From an uncultured Dorea sp. (GTDB lineage: Bacteria; Bacillota; Clostridia; Lachnospirales; Lachnospiraceae), in NCBI GenBank assembly GCA_910584095.1, contig CAJTYU010000006.1, forward strand, positions 1 through 57,718: a DNA stretch of 57,718 nucleotides, read 5' to 3'. Position numbers and translations under genes: made by a program. Below, one piece after another: positions 1-7,921 of this stretch; the stretch's first letter is position 1, and the number at the start of each line of letters is the position of its first letter. The notes under the pieces are model-generated. The model did not search any database and was not told where the DNA came from. It saw nothing but the letters and a program-made list of their open reading frames with translations.

Positions 1-51
1 AGCACTTGACTTTTAATCAAGTTGTCCGGGGTTCGAATCCCCGCACGCTCA
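1..51 (+). tRNA. tRNA-Lys(UUU), 3' part
   Basis: Only the 3' part lies in the window. The anticodon stem CTTGA/TCAAG (5-9, 17-21) encloses a seven-base loop with anticodon TTT at 12-14, preceded by T and followed by A. The T arm is CGGGG/CCCCG around TTCGAAT, and the acceptor 3' strand is followed by discriminator A at 51. No CCA is encoded. The 5' half lies before base 1. Confidence 0.9.
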
Positions 52-61
52 GGTGCTGAAG

Positions 62-106
62 CAGTCCGGAAACCTTTAAAAATAAAGATTTCCGGACTGT
101 TTTTTC
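62..106 (+). terminator. Rho-independent terminator of the tRNA transcript
   Basis: An 11-bp perfect stem (62-72 with 89-99, CAGTCCGGAAA) is followed by a T run at 100-105. It ends transcription of the upstream tRNA. Confidence 0.9.
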
Positions 107-283
107 TTTGTTTCTCCATATATAGAAAGACTGTTTTTTATGGAAAATGAGACAGCTGCTGCAAAGCTACAGCAGTATAATAGTATTGGAGGTTTTTGTA
201 AAAAACGGACTATCATGATAGGTGAATAACCTGGCGGATTTTTGTTAAAGATATAGTTATACTGGATTTGTTCGGAGTGTGAC

Positions 284-1444
284 ATGGAATTTAGCAGAGA
301 GATTATTCGGGAAATCAGGAGACTGATTGTATTTACAGCGATCATATTTTTATGTCTCTGGAAGCATGAAGTGGTTCTTGCTTTGCTGGGGGGAGTGTTC
401 CACGTGGTATTTCCTTTTGTATTAGGGGGAGCAATCGCATTTGTTTTAGGAGTGCCGATGAATTATGTGGAAAACCGCTTGTTTTCGGAAGAAAAGAAGA
501 ATGGGCCGGGAATAATGGGCAGACTTGCAAGACCGATGAGTCTGGTCGTTATTCTCGTTTTGTTATTTGGAATTATTTTTGCCGTTCTTTTCCTGCTGCT
601 TCCGCAGCTTGGCGAAACCTTTGCGAATCTGGGGGACAGCGCACAGGAATTTTTACCGAAAGTGCAAAGCTGGGCGGAAGACGTATTTCATAATAATAAG
701 CAGATTATGGAATTGATCGGAAATGCAGAGTTAGACTGGGATAAAATAACGGATATGGGAATCCGTTTTCTGAGGCGGGGAGCTTCGAATATGGTGGATT
801 CTACGATTCTTGTGGTGAGGGAAATCGTAAGCGGGCTGGCTGTGTTCTTTATTGCATTTGCATTTGCCTGCTATGTACTGCTCCAGAAGGAACGTCTGAA
901 AACTCAGGGGAAAAAGATTTTGTATGCGTTTGTACCGAAAGGAAAGGCAGAAGCCATACTGGAGGTGATGTCGCTGACCTACTATGCCTTTTCCGGCTTT
1001 TTGACAGGACAATGTCTGGAAGCGGTTATTCTGGGCGGGATGTTTGTCGCCGCAATGACCGTACTTCGTATTCCTTATGCCCTTCTGATTGGTATTATTA
1101 TTGCGTTTACCGCGCTTGTTCCGGTATTTGGGGCGTTTGTGGGCTGCGCGGTGGGTGTGAGCCTGATTTTTATTGTAAATCCGGCAAAAGCGCTTTTATT
1201 TATCGCGCTGTTTTTTGTGCTGCAGCAGATAGAAGGGAATTTTATCTACCCTCATGTGGTGGGAAATTCGGTGGGGCTGCCTTCGATCTGGGTGCTGGCG
1301 GCGGTCAGCGTCGGAGGAACGCTTATGGGCGTTGTGGGGATGTTGATTTTTATTCCGGCAGCATCAGTGACCTATGCGCTGTTTCGGGAGATTATTTATC
1401 TGCTGCTGAAAAAAAGGGGGATAAAGCCGGAGGAAATTGTGTAA
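284..1444 (+). CDS. AI-2E family transporter (UPF0118-type permease)
   Basis: A 386-residue polytopic membrane protein. Hydrophobic segments occur near residues 15-65, 88-112, 185-205 and in a C-terminal cluster from about 235 to 370 containing the family-like stretch with PVFGAFVG and QQIEGNFIYP. This layout (two N-terminal helices, a soluble central region, a C-terminal helix bundle) is that of AI-2E/UPF0118 exporters. Members are assigned to export of autoinducer-2 or to Na+/H+ exchange, so the substrate is not decided here. The ATG follows a GGAG at suitable spacing. spmA lies 120 bp downstream. Confidence 0.85.
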   Translation: MEFSREIIREIRRLIVFTAIIFLCLWKHEVVLALLGGVFHVVFPFVLGGAIAFVLGVPMNYVENRLFSEEKKNGPGIMGRLARPMSLVVILVLLFGIIFAVLFLLLPQLGETFANLGDSAQEFLPKVQSWAEDVFHNNKQIMELIGNAELDWDKITDMGIRFLRRGASNMVDSTILVVREIVSGLAVFFIAFAFACYVLLQKERLKTQGKKILYAFVPKGKAEAILEVMSLTYYAFSGFLTGQCLEAVILGGMFVAAMTVLRIPYALLIGIIIAFTALVPVFGAFVGCAVGVSLIFIVNPAKALLFIALFFVLQQIEGNFIYPHVVGNSVGLPSIWVLAAVSVGGTLMGVVGMLIFIPAASVTYALFREIIYLLLKKRGIKPEEIV

Positions 1445-1564
1445 GAAGCAAAGTGGGGAATGATTTTGGGCGGGACGTGTGGCTGGCAGAGCCTGGACGC
1501 GGTTCTAAAGAAGGGTATTCGGCTCATAAATATAAAGGAATATCTGAAAGTGGGAATGTGTGGT

Positions 1565-2182
1565 ATGCTGAATTATCTATGGGCGGGGATGATTTTGCTT
1601 GGGATTATCTGCGCGGCATTTACAGGAAAGATGCCGGAGATTACAAACGCGGCGCTGGATTCCTCAAAAGAGGCGGTTACCCTGTGTATTACGATGATGG
1701 GAGTTATGTCTTTCTGGGTTGGGATGATGGAGATTGCTTCGGAGGCGGGACTCGTGAAAAGCATGGCCCGAAGGATGCGGCCGGTGATCCGTTTCTTGTT
1801 TCCGGAAATACCGAGAAACCATCCGTCTTTGGAGCATATAACGACAAATATAATTGCCAATGTACTGGGGCTTGGCTGGGCGGCGACGCCGGCGGGATTA
1901 AGGGCCATGGAAGAACTTGGGAAACTGGAAGAAGACCGCAGGCTTGGGCGGCTTCCCGGACCGGTGAGACGGTGGGGAATTGCCAGTAATGAGATGTGTA
2001 CATTTTTGATTATTAATATATCGTCGCTGCAGCTGATTCCGGTGAATGTGATCGCGTACAGGAGTCAGTATGGGAGCGTGAATCCGGCGGCGATCGTGGG
2101 GCCGGGGATTGCGGCTACGGCGGTGAGTACGATTGTGGCAGTGATTTATTGTAAGATAATGGATGGGAAGCGGAGGATGTGA
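1565..2182 (+). CDS. spmA: Spore maturation protein A
   Basis: About 205 residues, close to the 196 of Bacillus subtilis SpmA. The N-terminus MLNYLWAGMI, the Gate-type membrane segment and the TNIIANVLGLGWAATPAG stretch are typical of SpmA/nucleoside-recognition (Gate) proteins, which act with SpmB in spore core dehydration. I chose the ATG at 1565 because the family starts there and a GTGGGA lies about 10 bases upstream; longer in-frame starts at 1460 and 1556 exist. The partner spmB normally follows directly but here lies 7.5 kb away at 9675. A 44-bp copy of an internal part of this gene (1856-1899) is found at 6983-7026. Confidence 0.92.
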   Translation: MLNYLWAGMILLGIICAAFTGKMPEITNAALDSSKEAVTLCITMMGVMSFWVGMMEIASEAGLVKSMARRMRPVIRFLFPEIPRNHPSLEHITTNIIANVLGLGWAATPAGLRAMEELGKLEEDRRLGRLPGPVRRWGIASNEMCTFLIINISSLQLIPVNVIAYRSQYGSVNPAAIVGPGIAATAVSTIVAVIYCKIMDGKRRM

Positions 2183-2280
2183 GTTCTTCGCTTATTAACT
2201 TTTCTGTATGCGTAAGTTATAATGATTTATCGTGTACAAAAATAATATGCCATTTGATGTGACACAAATAGACATTATTG

Positions 2281-2505
2281 GAAATGCTTCGTTACCAGAG
2301 ACAGGAATATCCTCTTGCTGCAGAGATTTTGTTGGAACTACAGAAAAACGGAGTTCAGATTTTTGGGGCAACACATAGTTATAATTTTGTAAAATATTAA
2401 GAAATCCGATGCACAGATATGGATCAAGTATTGTTTCATAATCTATTTAAGAGCCGTAATTTATTTACGGATGAAATGGAGGAGATATTTTTAGTCCTAC
2501 CTTGA
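2281..2505 (+). pseudogene. Remnant of an AAA-type ATPase C-terminus
   Basis: This explains most of the gene-free stretch 2183-2548. Reading from 2281 gives EMLRYQRQEYPLAAEILLEL, then a QKNGVQIFGATHSY segment resembling the Walker-B-distal and H-loop region of AAA_15/AAA_21 ATPases (family pattern: neighbouring helix, then THS). The frame is interrupted by a TAA at 2398 and continues in the same frame to 2505 with EIRC...FHNLF, which also suits the end of such proteins. No start, Walker A or N-terminal part is present, so it is dead. The match is from recall only. Confidence 0.4.
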
Positions 2506-2511
2506 CACAAG
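2487..2511 (+). repeat. Left copy of 25-bp direct repeat flanking the oxidase block
   Basis: Bases 2487-2511 match 6959-6983 at 24 of 25 positions (C versus T at the eleventh). The copies bracket the DUF2935 and multicopper oxidase genes, 4.47 kb apart. The left copy sits where the DUF2935 reading frame loses its 5' end. Confidence 0.85.
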
Positions 2512-2548
2512 GGAGAAATTTGAAGAAGGGCTTAAGCAATCAACAAAA

Positions 2549-3304
2549 TTGGCAGATGGCATGGTGGGAAATGATATTCTGGTTTCAGGAGAGGTCGTAA
2601 CAAAATATACGCAGGCAGCGGAATGCCAGACTTGCAGGCTGACAGGCATCCAGATCGATACGGAGATCACCGAGGCTCAGAAGCTGCTTTGCGGCGGATG
2701 CCCTGCTAGGGTAAGCCGGGGAATGGTTTATAATGTGAGGGTGTTGAACCAGAAGATGCTGGGTTATTTGAATGGGCTGATCTCATTAAAAGAAGAGATC
2801 CTGCAGAGGACGCTTAGCTGCAGACTGTATACTGCAAATTATCCATTGCTGATAGAACACATTTTAAGGGAAGCGAAATTATATCGTCAGCTTATCCTAC
2901 AGCTTGAGAAAAAAGGAGGCATTGCGCCGTCTGCCATAAGAGATGTAGAGTTGTTCTGGAATCAGATCATGATGGAACATGCTCAGTTTATCCGGGGGCT
3001 TTTAGATCCAACGGAATGTGAGCTTATGAGATCGGCGGATGGATTCGCAAGCGATTATTTCCACCTTTTGGAAGAGGCAAAGGAACAGGATGTCAGAGCC
3101 GGTAATGCCAGTATTGCACAGAGTTTTCTCTTGACAGAAGAATTTCAAAAATTTAAAACAGCAGGAACAGAAGGGATCACAAATTGCAAAATACGTTCCA
3201 TTATCCTTCCGCTTTTGGCAGACCATGTGCTCAGGGAAGCAAACCATTATCTACGCATTTTGAAACAGGAGCAGAAGGGAAGGAACCATTATGGATTTGT
3301 GTAA
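2549..3304 (+). CDS. DUF2935 ferritin-like protein, probably 5'-truncated
   Basis: 251 residues from a TTG. The C-terminal half carries the helical pattern FWNQIMMEHAQFIRG and later ILPLLADHVLREANHY, characteristic of DUF2935, a four-helix ferritin-like fold with repeated Glu and His metal-type residues. Full-length relatives have two such domains, each starting with a helix of the EHxxFI type. Here the first domain lacks that opening helix, and the frame is open upstream only to 2495, inside the direct repeat. No good ribosome binding site precedes the TTG (GAAGAAGGG is 18 bases away). It overlaps the oxidase gene by 14 bp. A role with the neighbouring oxidase in the spore coat or metal oxidation is inferred from context. 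Confidence 0.7.
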   Translation: MADGMVGNDILVSGEVVTKYTQAAECQTCRLTGIQIDTEITEAQKLLCGGCPARVSRGMVYNVRVLNQKMLGYLNGLISLKEEILQRTLSCRLYTANYPLLIEHILREAKLYRQLILQLEKKGGIAPSAIRDVELFWNQIMMEHAQFIRGLLDPTECELMRSADGFASDYFHLLEEAKEQDVRAGNASIAQSFLLTEEFQKFKTAGTEGITNCKIRSIILPLLADHVLREANHYLRILKQEQKGRNHYGFV

Positions 3305-3806
3305 ATATTCAGAGAAGGAGAATGTCAGGAAATTCCATATAGAAGCAATACAGGTACCCATTGTATATAATAAACATGGAGATTATGACCCCGACGGCCT
3401 GCTGTATGTGCTTGAGGAAGATGCAGAAAGAATCCGCACAGAAGCGATCAGGAGATATGAAATGGACATTCCGCAGCCTTATGAAGAAGTAAGGCCATTA
3501 GTGATAAGGGTGAATCTGGGGGATACTGTGAAAGTCAGGTTTCGGAACCATTTAGGCCGCAGGCTTTCCATGCATGTCCAGGGCCTTACTTATGATGTAA
3601 ATACTTCAGACGGGGCCAGCGTGGGCTATAATGCTGACAGTACGACAAATAGAGAAATATGGTATATCTGGTATGCGGAAACAGAAGGCGTATACTTATT
3701 TCAAGACATGGCAGATCCGAGAAGTACAGAAGACGCTACAAATATCCATGGACTGTTTGGTGCAATTATTGTGGAAGCGCCGGAGGCCAAATGGTTTGAC
3801 CCGTAA
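3291..3806 (+). pseudogene. MnxG-like multicopper oxidase, N-terminal fragment (frameshifted)
   Basis: 171 residues forming the first cupredoxin domain: repeats of the VYNKHGDYDPDG, VIRVNLGDTV and IHGLFGAIIVE type that recur later in the protein. The frame stops at 3804. One frame over, reading from 3803 gives VTGEELKSGL and runs directly into the 3833 reading frame, joining WFDP to the continuation seen in relatives. One base has been lost in or near the CCC/CCG at 3800-3803. Either the gene is broken or the read has an error. Together the pieces make a protein of about 1,200 residues, the size of Bacillus MnxG. Confidence 0.8.
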
Positions 3807-3832
3807 CAGGAGAAGAATTAAAGAGCGGTCTA

Positions 3833-6800
3833 ATGGCAGATATTTACCAGCCAGGAAAACCAGCTTTTCGGGAATACAGTATTTTTTTCCATGATGAGCT
3901 GGAGATTAGGAATAAAGATGGCAATGAGCCAATCGATCCACATACGGGACTCCCATCGTCAACAACAGCGATCAGCTATCGTTCAGAACCGATGCGCAAC
4001 AGAATGTCAGCTACACATGATCCGGCTGATTCCGGAGAAGATGTATCTATGAGTTCCTGGGTGCACGGGGATCCGGCGCCTCCCATCCTTCATGCGTACG
4101 TCGGGGATCCTGTAAAAATACGCCTGCTTCATGGAGGGGTGAAGGAAACCCATGTATTTCATCTTCACAACCATCAGTGGAAGCTTGAGTCTGAGAATCC
4201 TGCCTCTACCATTCTGGATTCAATTTCTATTAGCCCTCAGGAATGTTATACACTGGATATTCTATATGGGGCAGGGAGTTTTAACAGGGTTATTGGAGAC
4301 GTAATCTTTCATTGCCATCTCTATCCACATTTTATTGATGGGATGTGGACTCTATGGAGGATTTATGACCGTCTGCAGGATGGGACGGCAAGATTACCCG
4401 ACGGTACGCCGATCGCCCCTCTGATACCTTTAAAAGACAGAGCAATACCCCCGAAAAAAGATCCAATGCATCCAGGCTACCCGAATTTTATAGAAGGAGA
4501 ATTTGGAAAAATGCCGCTGCAGCCGCCATTGGGCGTACAAGATGCAAATGGGGATGTAACGAATGAGGCAACACTGTTGGAACAGGCAAATTTTGTAGAA
4601 AATGCAGCGCCCGGGGCGCTTTATACAGACACCTGTCCATGCTGTAAGGATGAACATGTGAAAATATTTGAAATTGCCATGGTACAGGCGGATGTCACGT
4701 ATAATCGCTATGGCTGGCATGACCCACAGGCGCGTTTTTTTGTCCTCAAGGAAGAACTGGAGCGCAACGGCGGCCTGGAGGCTTATATCCAGAAAGTAGA
4801 AAAGCAGGAAATTAAGGTGGAGCCGCTTGTGATCCGTGCCAATGCGGGGGATTGTATTGAACTTCATACGACGAATCTTCTGCCTGAATTTATTGAAGGA
4901 AGTCCGTTTCAGCATAGGACCAAAACAAATATCGTAGGCCACCACCTGCATTTAGTAAAGTTTGACACGATCGTATCGGATGGATCGGCAAATGGCTGGA
5001 ATAATATTGCAGGAGCTAGGAAATATGAAACTTTAATAGAACGTTTTTTTGCAAATGAAGAGCTTAGGACAGTATTTTTTCACGATCATTTGTTTGCAAA
5101 TGTCCATCAGCAGCACGGGCTGTTTGGCGCATTGATCATTGAAGAGGCGGGTGCGACATTTCACGATCCCAAAAATGGAAAGGAACTGCATTTTGGCACA
5201 AAAGCTGTCATTAAAAGGAATAACGGCACATCTTTCCGGGAATTTGCATTGTTTGTTCATGATTTTGCCCTTTTATTTGATAAAGACGGCAAACCATTAA
5301 ATCCTCCGGCAGTTCCAGGTTCACACGACGATCCCGGTGTTATGGGAATCAATTATCGTTCAGAACCAATGTCGGAGCGCCTGCAAAAGAAAGAAGACCC
5401 GGCATACCTTTTCAGCTCATTTGTACATGGAGACCCGGCTACACCGGTCCTGGAAACTTATCCGGGGGATGAACTGGTATTCCGTCTGATTGATGGAGCG
5501 CATGAAGAGCAGCATTCATTTAATGTTACAGGAATGTCATGGCGAAGAGAATTGGCAGATCTTCAATCACCGTTTGCAGCATCTCAAACGCTTGGGGTAT
5601 CCGAGGCATTTAACCTAAATGTAACGGAAAATTATCGTGCAGGTGATTATTTGTACTATTTTGGAGGTATTGATGATGCATGGCTTGGATTATGGGGGAT
5701 CATCCGCGTACACAGCAGATATAAAGAACATTTGAAGCCATTATGCAAAGGAAAGGAGCTGATTCATCCTATTCCGCCATGTCCGTCGAAAGATGATGTG
5801 ATCAGGCGTTATGAGGTCGTGGCCTTGCATACAAGATTGCTGTATAATCGATATGGCGATCATGACCCGGATGGACTGGTGTTTGTCCCATTACAGGATG
5901 TGGATCGTGTATTAGCAGGAAAATGTATGCCGAAACCGCTGATCCTGCGGGCGAATGTAGGAGAATGGATAGAAGTGACTCTGCATAATGCGTGGAGTCC
6001 AGAACATCCGATTCCTTATTTCCCATATCCCAGAGTCCCATTGGATCAAGAATATACACCGTCTATGAGAGTTTCGTTAAATCCACAGTTTTTAGAGTAT
6101 GACCCTGTCAGCGATTCTGGTATTAATGTTGGGTATAACGAACAGGAACAGACTATAGGCGTAGGCGAATCTAAACGCTATCTTTGGCATGCAGACCGTG
6201 AATATGGCGCATGTATCCTGCAATCTTTTGCAGATATGAGAAACCACCGCTATCATGGGCTGTTTGGGGCAGTTATCGTTGAGCCTGCGGGGGCGCAATG
6301 GTACCGTAATTTTACGAAGAAAAAAGACAGCTATGCGGAACAGGCAGTGATCACTGCGCCAGGTACAGAGAATTTTCGGGAATTCATTTTATTCATCCAG
6401 AATGGAATCCGTTTGTTAGATGTTAATGGCAATCTTATCCAGACTGCGGCTGAGGATAATGGAGAACCAGTAGATGCTGAGGATACAGGAGAAAAGGGCT
6501 ATAACTACCGATCAGAACGTTTTGCAAACCGGCTCGCCAGAGATCCCAGAACATGGAAGGTGTTCAGCAGCAAAATACACGGAGACCCGGCGGCTCCGAT
6601 ATGGAAAGCAAATCCTGGTGACAGGGTTGTATTCAGGACAGTAATGCCGGCAGATAAACCGAGAAATACGTCGGTTGCCGTACATGATCACTTGTGGAGG
6701 GAACAGCCGCAGGATGCATTCTCCAGAATCATTCCATTACAGGGAGGTATCAGCATTGGAAATAAGTTTGATATGGAATTTCAGGCAGGAGCCGCGTGTC

Positions 6801-6940
6801 CAGGCGATTATCTGTATCGTTCGGGAAGCTTTGCCTGGGATGTAGAGTCTGGCATGTGGGGGATCTTCAGGGTGGTCAGGAAGTCCTTTGGATACACATG
6901 CAAGGGAATTTACAGGAAGATTTTTAACTGTTTTCGATAA
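3833..6940 (+). CDS. Giant MnxG-like multicopper oxidase, main fragment
   Basis: 1,035 residues, in frame back to 3803, so really the continuation of the fragment at 3291. It holds about five more cupredoxin domains. Four His-X-His motifs that could build the trinuclear and type 1 copper sites are visible: HVFHLHNHQW (107-116), HCHLYPHFIDGMW (160-172, with candidate type 1 Cys, His and Met), GHHLHL (369-374) and FFHDHL (415-420). Recurrent NRYGDHDPDG, SYRSEPM and HGDPAAP segments show internal duplication. Large oxidases of this kind oxidise Mn(II) or Fe(II) in the outer layers of Bacillus spores. The setting beside spmA fits a spore role, but in an anaerobe the substrate is open. Whether any protein is made depends on the frameshift. 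Confidence 0.85.
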   Translation: MADIYQPGKPAFREYSIFFHDELEIRNKDGNEPIDPHTGLPSSTTAISYRSEPMRNRMSATHDPADSGEDVSMSSWVHGDPAPPILHAYVGDPVKIRLLHGGVKETHVFHLHNHQWKLESENPASTILDSISISPQECYTLDILYGAGSFNRVIGDVIFHCHLYPHFIDGMWTLWRIYDRLQDGTARLPDGTPIAPLIPLKDRAIPPKKDPMHPGYPNFIEGEFGKMPLQPPLGVQDANGDVTNEATLLEQANFVENAAPGALYTDTCPCCKDEHVKIFEIAMVQADVTYNRYGWHDPQARFFVLKEELERNGGLEAYIQKVEKQEIKVEPLVIRANAGDCIELHTTNLLPEFIEGSPFQHRTKTNIVGHHLHLVKFDTIVSDGSANGWNNIAGARKYETLIERFFANEELRTVFFHDHLFANVHQQHGLFGALIIEEAGATFHDPKNGKELHFGTKAVIKRNNGTSFREFALFVHDFALLFDKDGKPLNPPAVPGSHDDPGVMGINYRSEPMSERLQKKEDPAYLFSSFVHGDPATPVLETYPGDELVFRLIDGAHEEQHSFNVTGMSWRRELADLQSPFAASQTLGVSEAFNLNVTENYRAGDYLYYFGGIDDAWLGLWGIIRVHSRYKEHLKPLCKGKELIHPIPPCPSKDDVIRRYEVVALHTRLLYNRYGDHDPDGLVFVPLQDVDRVLAGKCMPKPLILRANVGEWIEVTLHNAWSPEHPIPYFPYPRVPLDQEYTPSMRVSLNPQFLEYDPVSDSGINVGYNEQEQTIGVGESKRYLWHADREYGACILQSFADMRNHRYHGLFGAVIVEPAGAQWYRNFTKKKDSYAEQAVITAPGTENFREFILFIQNGIRLLDVNGNLIQTAAEDNGEPVDAEDTGEKGYNYRSERFANRLARDPRTWKVFSSKIHGDPAAPIWKANPGDRVVFRTVMPADKPRNTSVAVHDHLWREQPQDAFSRIIPLQGGISIGNKFDMEFQAGAACPGDYLYRSGSFAWDVESGMWGIFRVVRKSFGYTCKGIYRKIFNCFR

Positions 6941-6958
6941 GATAAAAAAGTGAAAGAA

Positions 6959-6983
6959 ATTTTTAGTCTTACCTTGACACAAG
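6959..6983 (+). repeat. Right copy of 25-bp direct repeat
   Basis: It matches 2487-2511 at 24 of 25 bases. It lies 18 bp after the oxidase stop codon and abuts the displaced spmA fragment. Confidence 0.85.
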
Positions 6984-7026
6984 CCAATGTACTGGGGCTC
7001 GGCTGGGCGGCGACGCCGGTGTGATT
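6983..7026 (+). pseudogene. Displaced 44-bp fragment of spmA
   Basis: It matches spmA 1856-1899 at 41 of 44 bases, encoding ANVLGLGWAATP. It has no start or continuation. It marks a rearrangement between spmA and the downstream operon. Confidence 0.85.
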
Positions 7027-7093
7027 GGTCTTCCAGATTCCATATGTTATATTGAATAAAAACAATTATTTATTGAAAATCAATAAAAATATA

Positions 7094-7122
7094 TTGAAAT
7101 TCGGATTTTTCTGTGTTATAGT
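7094..7122 (+). promoter_or_regulatory. Sigma-A promoter of the DUF2975 operon
   Basis: TTGAAA, a 17-bp spacer and TATAGT, about 110 bp before the ATG at 7234. Confidence 0.6.
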
Positions 7123-7233
7123 AATCGAAAAGAAATGAGATTCTTATGTAGGATGACAAGAAAAGCCCAGCCCGCGTCCTCTAGACTTCTGGCCGTATGG
7201 CGCGCTGGCGGCAGATGGAAAAGGAGTGTAAGA

Positions 7234-7686
7234 ATGGGACAGGAAAAGACGAATAAATTTACAAAGATAATTCTGGACATAATGTTTTACTGTGGGATTA
7301 TGGTTCTGGCGACCTTGCCGTTTACGTTGAGACTGGCGGGCAGATATTATTCGAAGGCATTGTCGGATAATTTCATTTCTATGCTGTTGATTTTTGCGGT
7401 ATCAGGGGTATGCGGCCTGATGATCGTTGCACAGCTTCGGAGGATGATGCGGACGGTTCTGGAGGGAGCCTGTTTTGTGCCTGACAATGTGAGGAGCCTT
7501 CAGGTGATGGCGCATTTAAGCATTGTGATTGCGGGGGTGTTCATTCTTAAAATATTTCTTGTGCCAACTCCCGCCACGGCTGTCATCGTCCTTGTATTTT
7601 TTATTGCGGCGCTGTTCAGTCAGGTTTTGGCAAATGTATTTGCCGAGGCTATCCGTTACAAGGAAGAAACGGATCTGACGATATAG
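7234..7686 (+). CDS. DUF2975 family membrane protein
   Basis: 150 residues with four predicted membrane segments (about 20-40, 52-72, 92-112 and 117-138) and the VPDNVRSLQVMAHL linker seen in DUF2975 proteins. The function is unknown; these genes are regularly paired with a small XRE regulator, as here. I chose the ATG at 7234 because AAAGGAG lies just upstream. A longer frame from 7135 would add a 33-residue basic leader without a good ribosome binding site. The stop is 11 bp before the next gene. Confidence 0.8.
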   Translation: MGQEKTNKFTKIILDIMFYCGIMVLATLPFTLRLAGRYYSKALSDNFISMLLIFAVSGVCGLMIVAQLRRMMRTVLEGACFVPDNVRSLQVMAHLSIVIAGVFILKIFLVPTPATAVIVLVFFIAALFSQVLANVFAEAIRYKEETDLTI

Positions 7687-7697
7687 GGGGTGGCGTG

Positions 7698-7907
7698 ATG
7701 GCGATCGTAGTGAATCTGGATGTGGTGATGGCGAAGAAAAAGATGGGGGTTACGGAGCTTGCGAAGGAGATCGACCTGACGATGGCGAATCTGTCAATCT
7801 TGAAAAATAACAAGGCGAAAGCGGTGAGATTTACAACGCTGGACGCGCTGTGCAGGGCGCTTGACTGTCAGCCCGGCGATATTCTGGAATATGTGCCGGA
7901 TGAATAG
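7698..7907 (+). CDS. Small XRE (Cro/CI-type, YozG-like) DNA-binding protein
   Basis: 69 residues, almost entirely one helix-turn-helix domain: MGVTELAKEIDLTMANLSIL, then TLDALCRALDCQPGDILEYV. This is the compact one-domain XRE form that regulates or pairs with DUF2975 membrane proteins. GTG (7695) and ATG (7698) overlap as possible starts behind GGGGG. It lies in one operon with its neighbours and probably autoregulates the promoter at 7094; this last point is inferred. Confidence 0.85.
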   Translation: MAIVVNLDVVMAKKKMGVTELAKEIDLTMANLSILKNNKAKAVRFTTLDALCRALDCQPGDILEYVPDE

Positions 7908-7921
7908 GAGAGGGAGATTAG

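Noticed and set aside
1012..1989. 325-codon open frame overlapping the permease and spmA
   Set aside because: Gly/Tyr/Asp-rich shadow in another frame of two well-identified genes.
2487..6983. Composite transposon carrying the oxidase
   Set aside because: The flanking repeats are 25 bp with no inverted ends and there is no transposase or integrase gene in the interval.
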